NCBI GenBank assembly: GCA_963826695.1
Contig: CAWGXZ010000006.1
Coordinates: 62,001 to 126,000 of the forward strand
Reading direction: 5' to 3'
DNA: 64,000 nt
Source: CAWGXZ01 sp963826695
GTDB lineage: Bacteria > Pseudomonadota > Gammaproteobacteria > Burkholderiales > Burkholderiaceae_C
A program made the position numbers and the translations under genes. Positions within the stretch are counted from its first letter, which is position 1, and each line of letters begins with the position of its first letter. Below, piece by piece: positions 8,626 through 18,009 of the stretch. Below the pieces are notes generated by a model. The model saw only the letters and a list, made by a program, of their open reading frames with translations. It searched no databases and was not told the DNA's origin.

Positions 8626-11600
8626 ATGCTTCTGCTCCTGTCCCGTCTTGTCGGACACCTTCCTGTCGGTCGCAAGCTGCTGTTGATCTACCTGCTCGAC
8701 CTGAGCGCGGTGATCTATGTCTCCGGCATCCTGATCAACGAGAAGTACATCGCCATCGACTTCGCCCGCAAGGAGATTGCCGGCAATCGGTACATCGCCG
8801 AAGTGCGCAACGTGCTGCTCGGCCTGCCGGTGCCGCATGACGGCGGCGAGCCGGTCGGCGCGGCGGCGGTCGGGGTCGCCGCAGCAGCGCAGCAACTGCA
8901 GGCCGCCGAAGCGCGTTACGGTGCGGACATGGTGTCGGCGGCGCCGCAAGCGGCGATGCTCCAGGCGCTCCAGCGCGCCGCCCTGCAGCCGCAGTGGACC
9001 GAGGCCGCGCATGGCGCGGTGTTCGACGCCGGGCGGCGGCTGATCACCCGCATCGGCAACCAGTCCAACCTGATCCTCGACCCGGATCTGAACAGCTACT
9101 ACACGATGTCGCTGTTGCTGCTGCGCTTTCCGGAAATGCAGGAGCTGCTGCTGCGCACGCTGCAGAGCAGCGCCGCCTGGCGGCAGAGCCCGGAGTCCGA
9201 ACGGGCGCGTCGGCGCACCGAGATCCTGATGCTCGAAGGCCGGATGGAGTCGGCGATGAAGGGCGTGCAGTCGGATTACGCCGAAGCCCTGGCACTCGGG
9301 CCCGAGTCGCTGCGCCAGGCACTGACGCCGTCGCGCGATGCGCTGCTGCTGGCCGTGAACCGATTCCGCAGCACGGTCGAGCAACTGGGCTCGCTCGACC
9401 CGACCTCGAACGCGGCCGACCTCGAAACCGGCCACGCCGCAGCGCTTCAGGCGCTCGGCGGCGCCTGGCGGGCTTCGGCCGATTCGATGCACGGCCTGCT
9501 GCAGGCCCGCATCGACCGGCAGATGCAGCGCATGGCACTGCACCTGGGCACGGCGGCCCTGCTGCTGCTGGCGATCCTCGGCACGGTCTATTTCATCGCC
9601 CGGCAGATCTCGCAGCCGCTCGAGCGCCTCGCCGACGTGGCTGGCGAGGTCAGCCGCAGTGGCGACTATTCGGTTCGCGCCGCACACCAAAGCCGCGACG
9701 AGATCGGCCAGCTGGTCCACGCCTTCAACGCCATGCTGGGCGAGCTCGACCGCGACCGGGCGATTCGCGAGGAACTGGCCGCCGCGAGCCGCGCGGCCGA
9801 GGCGCAGCGCGCGCTGGTCGAGGGCTTGCCGATCCCGTTGATCGTCACCTCGATCCCGGACCACAAGGTCCTGCACGCCAACCGCCCGGCACAACCCTGG
9901 CTCGGCGGCGTCGAAACCGACCCGTGGGCCACCTGGCTCGAACCGAGTGCGCGGGCGCAATATTTCCAGCGCCTCGCGGACCTCGGTGTCGTCGACGGCT
10001 TCGAGGTGCGCTGGCGGCACCGCGCAGCGACGGTCGGCGCAAGCGGCGGGGCCGCGGCGCCGACGGCCGCAGCGCGCTGGGCGCTGTTGTCGGCACGCCA
10101 GCTGAGCTTCGAGGGGCAGCCGGCGATGCTGACCGCCTTCACGCCGATCGATCAGATCAAGCGGCTGGAGCAGCGCCTGCAGCTGTGGGCCAAGGTCTTC
10201 GAGGCGTCGTCGGAAAGCATCCTGATCCTCGATGCCGAGCGCCACGTGCTGACCGCCAACCAGGCCTTCAGCCGCGCCACCGGCTGGGACGTGGCCGAGG
10301 TGGTCGGACTGACGCCCGATTTTCTGTACACCGAGCGCCACGACCAACGCTTCTACGAGGCGCTCTGGCAGGCGGCGGTGATCCGCGGCTCGTGGCAGGG
10401 CGAGCTGTGGCTGAAGCGCAAGACCGGCGATGCCTATCCGACCTGGCTGGTTGCCAACGTGGTGCGCAGCGCCGACGGCCGCATCACCCACCTGGTTGCC
10501 GCCGCCGTCGACATCAGCGAGCACAAGGCCAACGAGGCGCGCATCCACCACCTGGCGCACCACGACGTGTTGACCGACCTGCCGAACCGGTCGCTGTGCA
10601 TGGAGCGGCTGCGCATGGCGGTCGACCAGGCCGGCCGCAGCGGTGGCCACGTCGCGGTGGTCTTTCTCGACCTGGACCGCTTCAAGAACATCAACGACTC
10701 GATGGGCCACCACGTCGGCGACGCCTTGCTGCGCTCGGTCGCCCAGCGGCTGTTGCAGGCGGTGCGCGCCGGCGACACGGTGAGCCGGCTCGGCGGCGAC
10801 GAGTTCGTCGTCGTGCTGTGCGATGTCGCCGACGTGGCCGAGATCGCCCACATCGTCAACGACCGCATGGTGCCGCTGATCCGGCAGCTGCATGCCGTCG
10901 AAGGCGTCGAGCTGGCGGTCTCGTGCAGTGCCGGCATTGCCGTCTTCCCGCAGGACGGCCGCGACGTCGACCACCTGATGCGCCATGCCGACGCCGCGAT
11001 GTACCAGGCCAAGGCGGCGGGCCGCAACATGGCGACGTTCTTCACGCCCGAGTTCCATGCCCGGGCGCAGGAGCGGCTGGCGATCGAGAACGCGCTGCGC
11101 CACGCGGTCGATCGCAGGGAACTGAGCCTGCACTACCAGCCGCGCATCGATGCGGCCAGCGGCGCCGTGGTCGGTGTCGAGACGCTGGCGCGCTGGCAGC
11201 ATCCCGAGCTCGGTGCGGTGTCGCCGGGCGTCTTCATCCCGATCGCCGAGGAGACCGGGCAGATCATCGCGCTGGGCGCCTGGATCCTCGACGAGGCCTG
11301 CCGCCAGCACGCGCAGTGGCGCAGCGAAGGGCGCGGCAGCCTGCCGATGTCGATCAATGTCTCGGCAATCCAGCTGCGCGACAGCGCCTTCCCGTCGCTG
11401 CTGCAGCGGGCACTGCAGACGCATGGCGTGGCGCCGACGGCGATCGAGCTGGAGTTGACCGAAACCTTCCTGCTGGAGAACGCCGCGGCCACGGTGGACA
11501 AGGTCGCCGCCTTGAAGGCACTCGGCGTCACCCTGTCGATCGACGACTTCGGCACCGGCTACTCCGGCCTCAACTACCTGCACCGCTTTCCGATCGACAA

Positions 11601-11925
11601 GCTGAAGATCGATCAGAGCTTCGTGCGCGACATGCTCGACGACCCTGCCGACCTCGCCATCACGCAGGCCATCATCGGGTTGGGCCACACCCTGGGCCTG
11701 CACGTGGTGGCCGAAGGTGTCGAACACGAGGCCGAAGCCGACTTGCTGCGCGAGGCCGGTTGCGACGAATTGCAGGGCTACCTGTTCGGAAGGCCGATGC
11801 CGGCGGCCGCGTTGGCCGAATGGCTGACCGGCCGCGTCGTGTCCGCCGCGGTGCTGCCGAAGCGCTCGCCGCTGCCGCTGCCGCGCCGCGCGGTGGCCGT
11901 CCGCAGCGGAGCGACTGTCAACTAG
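8626..11925 (+). CDS. Membrane HAMP-PAS-GGDEF-EAL cyclic-di-GMP signalling protein
   Basis: A 1099-residue inner-membrane protein that probably makes and/or breaks cyclic di-GMP. Order of parts: transmembrane helix at about residues 18-38, periplasmic region, second helix at about 306-325, HAMP (to about 380), a divergent linker, PAS at about 520-635, GGDEF domain (intact GGDEF at 723-727, with an inhibitory RAGD site at 714-717), then an EAL domain. The EAL signature reads ETL at 852-854, but DDFGTGYSGL (from about 973) is kept. An active cyclase is likely; phosphodiesterase activity is plausible since the catalytic Glu remains. The stop codon (TAG, 11923-11925) lies inside the terminal repeat of the adjoining MITE-like element. 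The frame is intact over its full length. Confidence 0.93.
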   Translation: MLLLLSRLVGHLPVGRKLLLIYLLDLSAVIYVSGILINEKYIAIDFARKEIAGNRYIAEVRNVLLGLPVPHDGGEPVGAAAVGVAAAAQQLQAAEARYGADMVSAAPQAAMLQALQRAALQPQWTEAAHGAVFDAGRRLITRIGNQSNLILDPDLNSYYTMSLLLLRFPEMQELLLRTLQSSAAWRQSPESERARRRTEILMLEGRMESAMKGVQSDYAEALALGPESLRQALTPSRDALLLAVNRFRSTVEQLGSLDPTSNAADLETGHAAALQALGGAWRASADSMHGLLQARIDRQMQRMALHLGTAALLLLAILGTVYFIARQISQPLERLADVAGEVSRSGDYSVRAAHQSRDEIGQLVHAFNAMLGELDRDRAIREELAAASRAAEAQRALVEGLPIPLIVTSIPDHKVLHANRPAQPWLGGVETDPWATWLEPSARAQYFQRLADLGVVDGFEVRWRHRAATVGASGGAAAPTAAARWALLSARQLSFEGQPAMLTAFTPIDQIKRLEQRLQLWAKVFEASSESILILDAERHVLTANQAFSRATGWDVAEVVGLTPDFLYTERHDQRFYEALWQAAVIRGSWQGELWLKRKTGDAYPTWLVANVVRSADGRITHLVAAAVDISEHKANEARIHHLAHHDVLTDLPNRSLCMERLRMAVDQAGRSGGHVAVVFLDLDRFKNINDSMGHHVGDALLRSVAQRLLQAVRAGDTVSRLGGDEFVVVLCDVADVAEIAHIVNDRMVPLIRQLHAVEGVELAVSCSAGIAVFPQDGRDVDHLMRHADAAMYQAKAAGRNMATFFTPEFHARAQERLAIENALRHAVDRRELSLHYQPRIDAASGAVVGVETLARWQHPELGAVSPGVFIPIAEETGQIIALGAWILDEACRQHAQWRSEGRGSLPMSINVSAIQLRDSAFPSLLQRALQTHGVAPTAIELELTETFLLENAAATVDKVAALKALGVTLSIDDFGTGYSGLNYLHRFPIDKLKIDQSFVRDMLDDPADLAITQAIIGLGHTLGLHVVAEGVEHEAEADLLREAGCDELQGYLFGRPMPAAALAEWLTGRVVSAAVLPKRSPLPLPRRAVAVRSGATVN

Positions 11926-11955
11926 GAGCCTGTCGGGCTTTGGGTCGGGCTCGCG
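11922..11955 (+). repeat. Left terminal inverted repeat of the MITE-like element
   Basis: The outer 29 bp match the inverted right end exactly, then one mismatch, then CGCG. The stop codon of the upstream gene lies in the first four bases. Confidence 0.88.
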
Positions 11956-12162
11956 CCGGGGCGATTCGGAGTGCCAGACGAGGCGCCGGCGAAGCCGTGT
12001 GGCGGGCCCACACTGCGAGCCGGCAACGACGGATGGCGCTGCGAATCGCCCCGGCCCTTCGGGTTGGGCCGGAAAAGGGGCTGATCCGTCGTTGCAAATG
12101 CTCGCCGGGTGTCCAACCCGGGCTGCGCTTTGCGCCTAAGCTGAGCCCCTTTTCCGGCCCAA

Positions 12163-12196
12163 CGCGGGCCCGACCCAAAGCCCGACAGGCTCCTAG
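12163..12196 (-). repeat. Right terminal inverted repeat of the MITE-like element
   Basis: Inverted copy of 11922-11955 with a single mismatch. It ends 45 bp before the start of the ketopantoate-reductase homologue. Confidence 0.88.
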
Positions 12197-12241
12197 ACTG
12201 GTGTCGAACGGCAGACCGGCGTGCCGAGCGACGGGGGCAGG

Positions 12242-13144
12242 ATGAAGATCGCGGTGATGGGTTCCGGCGCGGTGGGCTGCTACTACGGCGGCATGCTGGC
12301 GCGCGCCGGCCACGCGGTGACGCTGATCGGCCGGGCGCAGCATGTCGATGCGATCGGCGCCCGCGGGCTGGTGCTCGACACCCAGCGCTTTCACGAGACG
12401 GTCGCGCTGGGCGCCAGCACCGATCCGGCGGCGGTGGCCGGCGCCGGGCTGGTGCTGTTCTGCGTCAAGTCGACCGACACCGAAACGGCCGCTGCCGAAC
12501 TGGCGCCGCATCTCGCGCCGGAAGCCTTCGTCCTCAGCCTGCAGAACGGCGTCGACAACGCCGACCGGCTGCGCGACGCGCTGCGGCGGCACGAGGTTGC
12601 GCCGGTGGTCGTCTACGTGGCGACCGAAATGGCCGGACCCGGGCATGTGCGCCACCACGGCCGCGGCGAGCTGGTGCTCGGCAGCTCGCCGCGCAGCGAA
12701 GCCACCGCGGCGATGTTCACGGCCGCCGGCATTCCGGCCGAGGTATCGGACAACGTGGCCGGCGCGCTCTGGGCCAAGCTGATCCTGAACTGCGCCTACA
12801 ACGCGCTCTCGGCCATCGCCCAGCAGCCGTACGGGCAGCTGGTGCAGGCCCCAGGCGTCGGCGATGTCATCGGCGACGTGGTGCGGGAATGCCTCGCCGT
12901 GGCGCGCGCCGACGGCGTTGCGGTGCCAGGCGATGTCGACGAGGCCGTGCGGCAGATTCCACGGACCATGGCCACGCAGTTTTCGTCGACCGCGCAGGAC
13001 CTTTCGCGCGGCAAGCCGAGCGAGATCGAGCACCTCAACGGCTACGTCGTGCGCCGCGGCGACGCGCTCGGTGTGCCTATGCCGGTGAACCGGGTGCTGA
13101 TGACGGTGGTGAAACTCCTCGAACGCCGCCGCGGGAATTCATGA
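12242..13144 (+). CDS. 2-dehydropantoate 2-reductase family protein (ApbA/PanE-like)
   Basis: A 300-residue NADPH-dependent ketopantoate-reductase homologue. The ATG at 12242 follows GGGGGCAGG and gives an N-terminal Rossmann motif, GSGAVGCYYGG. Further signatures are CVKSTDTETAA, LQNGVDN and WAKLILNCAYNALSA around the catalytic Lys and substrate Asn, and a C-terminal NGYVVRRG block. Burkholderiales often carry several paralogues, so this copy may reduce another 2-oxo acid. It sits 4 kb from panBC, just before the gallate cluster, and just downstream of the MITE-like element. Confidence 0.85.
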   Translation: MKIAVMGSGAVGCYYGGMLARAGHAVTLIGRAQHVDAIGARGLVLDTQRFHETVALGASTDPAAVAGAGLVLFCVKSTDTETAAAELAPHLAPEAFVLSLQNGVDNADRLRDALRRHEVAPVVVYVATEMAGPGHVRHHGRGELVLGSSPRSEATAAMFTAAGIPAEVSDNVAGALWAKLILNCAYNALSAIAQQPYGQLVQAPGVGDVIGDVVRECLAVARADGVAVPGDVDEAVRQIPRTMATQFSSTAQDLSRGKPSEIEHLNGYVVRRGDALGVPMPVNRVLMTVVKLLERRRGNS

Positions 13145-13276
13145 CGCCGGCGCCGCGATGCGCCGTCGCAGGTCGTGCACCGCGGTCTCGAACGGAGGCC
13201 AGCCCGGCCAGCGGGTGATCCCGGCGAGACGGCACCTTGCCGGGCCACGCCGTCGAGGCCGCCATGCCGCTTTGCG

Positions 13277-13304
13277 ATAACTGCTAGTCACGCCGGGCGC
13301 TAGG
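13277..13304 (+). promoter_or_regulatory. Operator-like motif, gallate cluster copy 1
   Basis: The core ATAACTGCTAG (13277-13287) is followed at offset 21-28 by GCGCTAGG. It lies 85 bp before the gallate dioxygenase start. The same core and the same spaced second half occur at 16815, and related copies at 17982 and 19895. The near-palindromic core and upstream location fit a LysR-type regulator site. Confidence 0.6.
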
Positions 13305-13361
13305 ACACGCCTGGCGAGGCATCCAGAATCGCGGCCGCCTCCATCCCAAAGGAACCGCCCC

Positions 13362-14719
13362 ATGGCCACGATCGTCGGCGCCATCGCTTCGTCGCACACC
13401 CCCACCATCGGCTTCGCCTTCGACACCAACAAGCAGGACGATCCGGCCTGGGCGCCGATCTTCGAGGCCTACCGGCCGGTGCAGCAGTGGCTTGCCGAGA
13501 AGAAGCCCGACGTGCTGTTGATGATCTTCAACGACCATGTGACCTCCTTCTTCTTCGATCACTACTCGGCGTTCGCGCTCGGCGTCGGCGAGGAGTGGGC
13601 GGTGGCCGACGAAGGCGGCGGCCCGCGCGACCTGCCCGCCGTGAAGGGGCACTCGGGCGCTGGCGCAGCACATCGGCGCCTCGCTGGTGGCCGACGAGTT
13701 CGACCTCTCGTTCTTCCAGAACAAGCCGCTCGATCACGGCTGCTTCTCGCCGCTGTCGGTGCTCTGGCCCCACGACGGGCAGGGCTGGCCCGGGGCCATC
13801 GTGCCGCTGCAGATCGGCGTGCTGCAGGCGCCGGTGCCGTCGGCGCGGCGCTGCTGGAAGCTCGGGCAGGCGCTGCGCCGCGCTGTCGAGAGTGCGCCCG
13901 ACGATCTGAAGGTCGCCATCGTGGCCACCGGCGGCCTGTCGCACCAGGTGCACGGCGAGCGCGCCGGTTTCAACAACACCGCCTGGGACCGCGAGTTTCT
14001 CGACCTGCTCGAACGCGACCCCGAGACGCTCGCCGACATCACCCAGGCCGAGTACGCCCGCCTGGGCGGCTTCGAAAGCGCCGAGGTCATCATGTGGCTG
14101 GTCATGCGCGGCGCCCTCTCGGCGCGGGTGCGCAAGGTGCACGAGGCCTATACGCTGCCGTCGATGACCGGCATCGCGGTGGCGATCTACGAGAACGAAG
14201 CGGCCGAGCCGACGCCCGGCACGCAGGCCGCGCGCGCCATCGAAGCCTCCCGGCAGGCGCACCGCGAGCGCATGGGCGTGCAGAGCGCGGGCCTCGACCG
14301 GATCGAGGGCACCTATCCCTACACCCTCGCGCGCAGCATCAAGGGTTTCCGCATCAACCAGTTCCTGCACGGTCTGATCGAGCCGGGTTTCCGGCAGCGC
14401 TTTCTGGCCGACGAGGAAAGCTGCTTCGAGCAGGCGGGCCCTCAGCGCCGAGGAGCGCGACCTGATCCGCCGCCGCGACTGGCGCGGCCTGATCCACTAC
14501 GGCGCGATCTTCTTCGTGCTGGAGAAGCTCGGCGCGGTGGTCGGGTCCTCGAACCTGCACATCTACGCCGGCATGCGCGGCGAGTCGCTCGACGATTTCC
14601 GCAAGACACGCAATGCGCCCGGCGCCCTGTATTCGGTGGCCGGCAAGAGCGCCGCGCCGGCGGCCTGGGATGGCGCCGCGTCGAGCACCTCGGCCGCCGG
14701 TCGAGAAAGCGCGAGATAG
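13362..14719 (+). CDS. galA: Gallate dioxygenase (LigB/LigA fused type), frame interrupted twice
   Basis: An extradiol dioxygenase that opens the gallate ring to 4-oxalomesaconate using Fe(II). The ATG at 13362 follows AAAGGAACC. The N-terminal LigB-like domain shows SSHTPTIGFAFD and NDHVTSFFFDHYSAFA with the conserved His residues. The C-terminal LigA-like domain shows SIKGFRINQFLHGL and SNLHIYAGMRGESLDDF, giving the fused GalA/DesB layout. Two +1 shifts break the frame, near 13655 (a GGG run) and near 14445 (a CCC run). Removing one base at each gives a continuous protein of about 451 residues, a little longer than the usual 420. I read both as sequence errors because the protein is conserved on either side. 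Confidence 0.88.
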
Positions 14720-14840
14720 CGTCGGCTGTCGGGTCGCCAGCCGCGTTGTTGCGGTGAGTCCCGCCGCGCCAGCCTGTCTGCCGCGGCGACCCGACCGACC
14801 TGTCCGTTCCCAGAATCAAGATGCCCAGGAGACCTTTGTC

Positions 14841-15834
14841 ATGACCTCGCCACTGCCCCTTCTAGCCGCTGCCGCGGTAACCGCCCTGAGTCTCCTCGCC
14901 GTCCCGGCGCAGGTCGCTGCCCAGGCTGCCGATTGGCCGACCAAGCCGGTGCGCATCCTGACGCCCTTTCCTCCCGGCGCCGGCCCCGAGACGGTGACAC
15001 GGATGCTGGCCGAGAAGCTCGGCAAGATGTGGGGCAAGCCGGTGATCGTCGAGAACCGGCCGGGCGGCAACGGCTTCATCGCCATCGACGCGTTCAAGCG
15101 CGGCGACAAGGACGGCTACGACCTGATCCAGCTCGACAACGTGCACCTGTCGGCGTATCCGTCGCTGTTCAAGAAGCTGCCGTACGACCCGCAGAAGGAC
15201 TTCGAACTGGTCGCGCCCCTGTTCAAGGCGGCGTTCTTCTTCACGGTGCCGACCAACAGCCCGTACAAGACCGTGGCCGACCTGGTCGCCGACGCCAAGG
15301 CCAAGCCGGGCAAGCTGAACTATGGCTCGTGGTCGGTCGGCAACCCGGTGCATCTCGGCTCGGCACTGTTCGAGACGCTGACCGGCACGCAGATGGAGCA
15401 CGTCATCTACAAGGAAACCTCGCAGCTCTATCTCGGCGTCGCCAACGGCGAGCTGGCCTTTGCGCTCGGCAGCAGCGGCACCTCGGGGGCACTGCAGCGC
15501 GGGGGGCGCATTCGCTACCTGGCGGTAGCCGGCCCGAAACGCCTGCCAGCATTTCCGGACGTGCCGACGGCGGCCGAGGCCGGCGGCCCAAGCCAACTTC
15601 GAGGTCAACGGCTGGACCGCGATCGCCGCACCGAAGGGCCTCAATCCGGCCATCGTGCAGAAGATCCGCCGCGACATCGACAAGGCGCTCGCCGAGCCCG
15701 ACATCGCACAACGCTATGCGACTTTCGGCTACGAGGTCTTTCCCGCCACACCCGAGCAGTTCGCCGGCTTCGTGAAGACCGAAACCACGCGCTACGCCGA
15801 GGTCATCAAGAAGGCCAACGCCTCGCTCGACTGA
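14841..15834 (+). CDS. Bug-family substrate-binding protein of the gallate cluster, one frameshift
   Basis: A TTT-type periplasmic receptor of about 330 residues. The ATG at 14841 follows CCAGGAGACC. It has a Sec signal ending near AQA-ADWPT and family blocks KPVRILTPFPPGAGP, IVENRPGGNGF, KKLPYDPQKDFE and FPDVPTAAEAGG. One extra C near 15590 shifts the frame; after it the sequence continues as QANFEVNGW to the TGA at 15832. It lies 121 bp after gallate dioxygenase, so gallate or a related aromatic acid is a reasonable guess at the ligand. Confidence 0.88.
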
Positions 15835-15894
15835 CCGCCAGCCGGCCGGCCCGGGGCCGCTTGGGGAGGGTTTGCTGCGGTTTCGAGAGCCCGC

Positions 15895-16782
15895 TCAGCC
15901 CGCGATACCGCGGGCGAGTTCGGCCAGCAACTCGGCCATCCTGAGGTGCAATGCCTCGCGGCGCCGGGTTGCGCTCCACGCCATGCACAGCGTGCTGCTG
16001 ATCGTGGGGGCGACGATCGTGCGGCGGGTCAGTTCGTCGGGACCGGTGCCCCAGTCGACCGCGCTGCCGAGCAGCGCAGCGAAGCCGTGCCCGCGACGCA
16101 CCATGTCGAGGATGATGGGCACGCTCGAAACTTCCCAGGCAATCTGCAGCTTGACTCCGGCCAGCAGCGCCTGCTGCTCCATCAGGCGGCGAAAGCTGTG
16201 GCCGCGTTGCGGCAGCACGAGTGGCAGCCGGCCGACTTCGGCCAGGCTGATCTCGTCGCTCCGGCCGCCCGGCGGCGCCACCAGGCAGAGTTCCTCGCGC
16301 ACCACCGGCTCCTGCTCCAGGTTCTGCAGCGGCTCCGGGTTGTAGACCAGGCCGAGGTCGACCCGCCCGGTGGTCAGCCACTCGGTGATGTGCGACGAAA
16401 AGCCCTCGACGACGGCGATGCGGGCGCCCGGCAACTCGACCTGGCAGCGCTCGATCAAGGGAATCGTGATCTGCCTGGCGAGACTCGGCGGCAGGCCGAG
16501 AACGATGTCGCCGACCGGCTCACCGCGCATCGCGCCAAGCTCGTGTTCGGTCAGCTGCACCAGCTGGAGGATTTCGCGACCGCGTGCGAGCAGCCGGCGG
16601 CCCTGCTCGGTGAGGGTCACGCCGCGCCCGGTGCGCAGGAGCAGGGTCTCGCGAAGCTCGACTTCGAGCGTTCGAACCTGACGGCTCAACGCCGGCTGGG
16701 CGATGCCGAGCAGGTCCGCGGCCCGGCTGAAACTGCCGGTCTGCGCCACCTGAACGAAGTACTCGATCTGCTTGATGTCCAC
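15895..16782 (-). CDS. LysR-type transcriptional regulator (paralogue A)
   Basis: A 295-residue LysR regulator. The winged helix-turn-helix is at residues 1-60 (QIEYFVQVAQTGSFSRAADL, AQPALSRQVRTLE), followed by the two-lobed effector domain (GEPVGDIVLGLPPSL, LVYNPEPLQN, AWEVSSVP). It is closely related along its whole length to the regulator at 17037, from which it is divergently transcribed. It converges with the Bug gene. The 16815 operator-like motif lies 33 bp before its start, so autoregulation is likely. Confidence 0.93.
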   Translation of the reverse strand: MDIKQIEYFVQVAQTGSFSRAADLLGIAQPALSRQVRTLEVELRETLLLRTGRGVTLTEQGRRLLARGREILQLVQLTEHELGAMRGEPVGDIVLGLPPSLARQITIPLIERCQVELPGARIAVVEGFSSHITEWLTTGRVDLGLVYNPEPLQNLEQEPVVREELCLVAPPGGRSDEISLAEVGRLPLVLPQRGHSFRRLMEQQALLAGVKLQIAWEVSSVPIILDMVRRGHGFAALLGSAVDWGTGPDELTRRTIVAPTISSTLCMAWSATRRREALHLRMAELLAELARGIAG

Positions 16783-16814
16783 CCGGCGATTCTGCGGGCG
16801 GATGCCGTCACGAC

Positions 16815-16842
16815 ATAGCTGCTAGAGGCCGGATGCGCTAGG
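16815..16842 (+). promoter_or_regulatory. Operator-like motif, gallate cluster copy 2
   Basis: The core ATAGCTGCTAG is at 16815-16825 and GCGCTAGG at 16835-16842, the same spacing as copy 1. It lies in the 254-bp gap between two divergent LysR genes. The same gap holds a direct repeat of CGCCAAAGGG at 16868 and 16904, 36 bp apart. Confidence 0.6.
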
Positions 16843-17036
16843 CCAAGAAGCGGCTGGCTTCGAAAATCGCCAAAGGGGCCCCGGCGACTTGTCGAGACCG
16901 AAACGCCAAAGGGAGCCATGACCACGCACGAACGGGCAGCCGATTCTCGAAGTTTCGCCCGATCCGGCAGCGCGGTCGCCAGCGGGGTCCCCGACCCGGC
17001 TCTGCACGGCGGCACCCGTCGCGGCAAGGCGGCCGA

Positions 17037-17939
17037 GTGAACCTGCGCCAGATCGAAACCTTCATTCGCGTCGCCGAACTCGGCAGCTTCAGCAAGGCGG
17101 CGCGTGCGCTCGACATGGCCCAGCCGGCGCTGAGCCGCCAGGTCCGCCTGCTCGAGACCAGCCTGCACCTGACGCTGCTGCACCGCCACGGCCGGGGCGT
17201 CCGCCTGACCGACGACGGCCAGCGCCTGTTCCGCCACGGCGTCGCGATCCTGGAACGCGTGGCACACGCCGCGGAGGACATGCAGGCCGGGCGCGAGCCG
17301 GTCGGGCGCATCGTCGTCGGCCTGCCGCCGACCATCGGGCGCGGACTGACCCTGCCGCTGACCGCTGGCTTCAGCAGCCGCATGCCGAAGGCGCGTTTGA
17401 CGATTGTCGAAGGCTTCTCGACCCACCTCGTCGAATGGATCATCGACGGCCGAATCGACCTGGCGGTGGTCTACAACCCGGAGGCACAGGCGGCGATCGA
17501 CATCGTGCCGGTGCTCGAAGAGACCCTGCACCTGGTGGAGCCCGCAACGGCTGGATCGCGGGCACCGCTGGCGCTGCGTGAATTGTCCGGTTACCCGCTC
17601 ATCGTGCCTGAGCGCCTGCATGCGATGCGTCGGCTGCTCGAGTCGCGCGCGGCGCTGACCGGCACCCGCCTCGACATCGCCTGGGAAGTGTCGAGCGTGC
17701 CGGCCATCATCGACATGGTCTGCGCCGGCCATGGCTGCGCCGTTCTCACGGCGAGTGCCGCAGCGGTGTCGGGCCGCAGCGCCGAGTTGCAGGTACGGCC
17801 GCTCATCGACCCGGCGGTGGCGAGCGTGGTCTGCGTGACGTCCTCGGCGAGCCGACTGCCGACGCCGTTGGCGCGAGAGACGGCGAAGCTGCTCGCCGAA
17901 CTGCTGCGCGCGCTGCCACGAGCCGAAGGCGCCGGCTGA
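17037..17939 (+). CDS. LysR-type transcriptional regulator (paralogue B)
   Basis: A 300-residue LysR regulator starting at a GTG (17037). The DNA-binding part is QIETFIRVAELGSFSKAARAL with AQPALSRQVRLLE. The effector domain shares long blocks with paralogue A: IVEGFSTHLVEW versus VVEGFSSHITEW, then DLAVVYNPE and AWEVSSVPAIIDMV. The pair therefore looks like a duplication arranged head to head. It is a candidate regulator of the gallate genes on both sides. Which of the two responds to gallate cannot be told. Confidence 0.93.
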   Translation: MNLRQIETFIRVAELGSFSKAARALDMAQPALSRQVRLLETSLHLTLLHRHGRGVRLTDDGQRLFRHGVAILERVAHAAEDMQAGREPVGRIVVGLPPTIGRGLTLPLTAGFSSRMPKARLTIVEGFSTHLVEWIIDGRIDLAVVYNPEAQAAIDIVPVLEETLHLVEPATAGSRAPLALRELSGYPLIVPERLHAMRRLLESRAALTGTRLDIAWEVSSVPAIIDMVCAGHGCAVLTASAAAVSGRSAELQVRPLIDPAVASVVCVTSSASRLPTPLARETAKLLAELLRALPRAEGAG

Positions 17940-17981
17940 CCGATCGCAGGGGTTTCAGGCGCGGGGCCATGCCGGATCGCG

Positions 17982-18009
17982 ATAGCAGCTATCGACCCCG
18001 CCCACTATG
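17982..18009 (+). promoter_or_regulatory. Operator-like motif, gallate cluster copy 3
   Basis: A perfect palindrome around one central base (GATAGCAGCTATC, 17981-17993), with CTA again at offset 24-26. It lies 130 bp before the Bug gene at 18112, in the gap after LysR paralogue B. Confidence 0.58.

Larger units (their letters stand above)
11922..12196. mobile_element. MITE-like element with 34-bp terminal inverted repeats and nested inner repeats
   Basis: A 275-bp non-coding element. The first 34 bp (from CTAGGAGCCTGTCGGGC) recur inverted at the right end with one mismatch at position 30. Three further perfect inverted pairs lie inside: 11956-11968 with 12042-12054 (13 bp), 12023-12034 with 12084-12095 (12 bp), and 12064-12082 with 12144-12162 (19 bp). 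No transposase is encoded. CTAG occurs at both outer ends and could be a 4-bp target duplication of the YTAR type made by IS5-group transposases, or simply the end of the repeat. It abuts the 3' end of the GGDEF/EAL gene and supplies its stop codon. Confidence 0.8.

Noticed and set aside
8377..11727. Very long open frame on the minus strand opposite the GGDEF/EAL gene
   Set aside because: It encodes a His/Arg/Gly-rich sequence with no family signature, while the plus strand carries recognisable HAMP, PAS, GGDEF and EAL domains. High GC at third positions removes stop codons on the opposite strand.
11918..13033. Minus-strand open frame spanning the MITE-like element and the ketopantoate-reductase homologue
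   Set aside because: Part of it is translated repeat and part is the antisense of a gene with a clear Rossmann motif.
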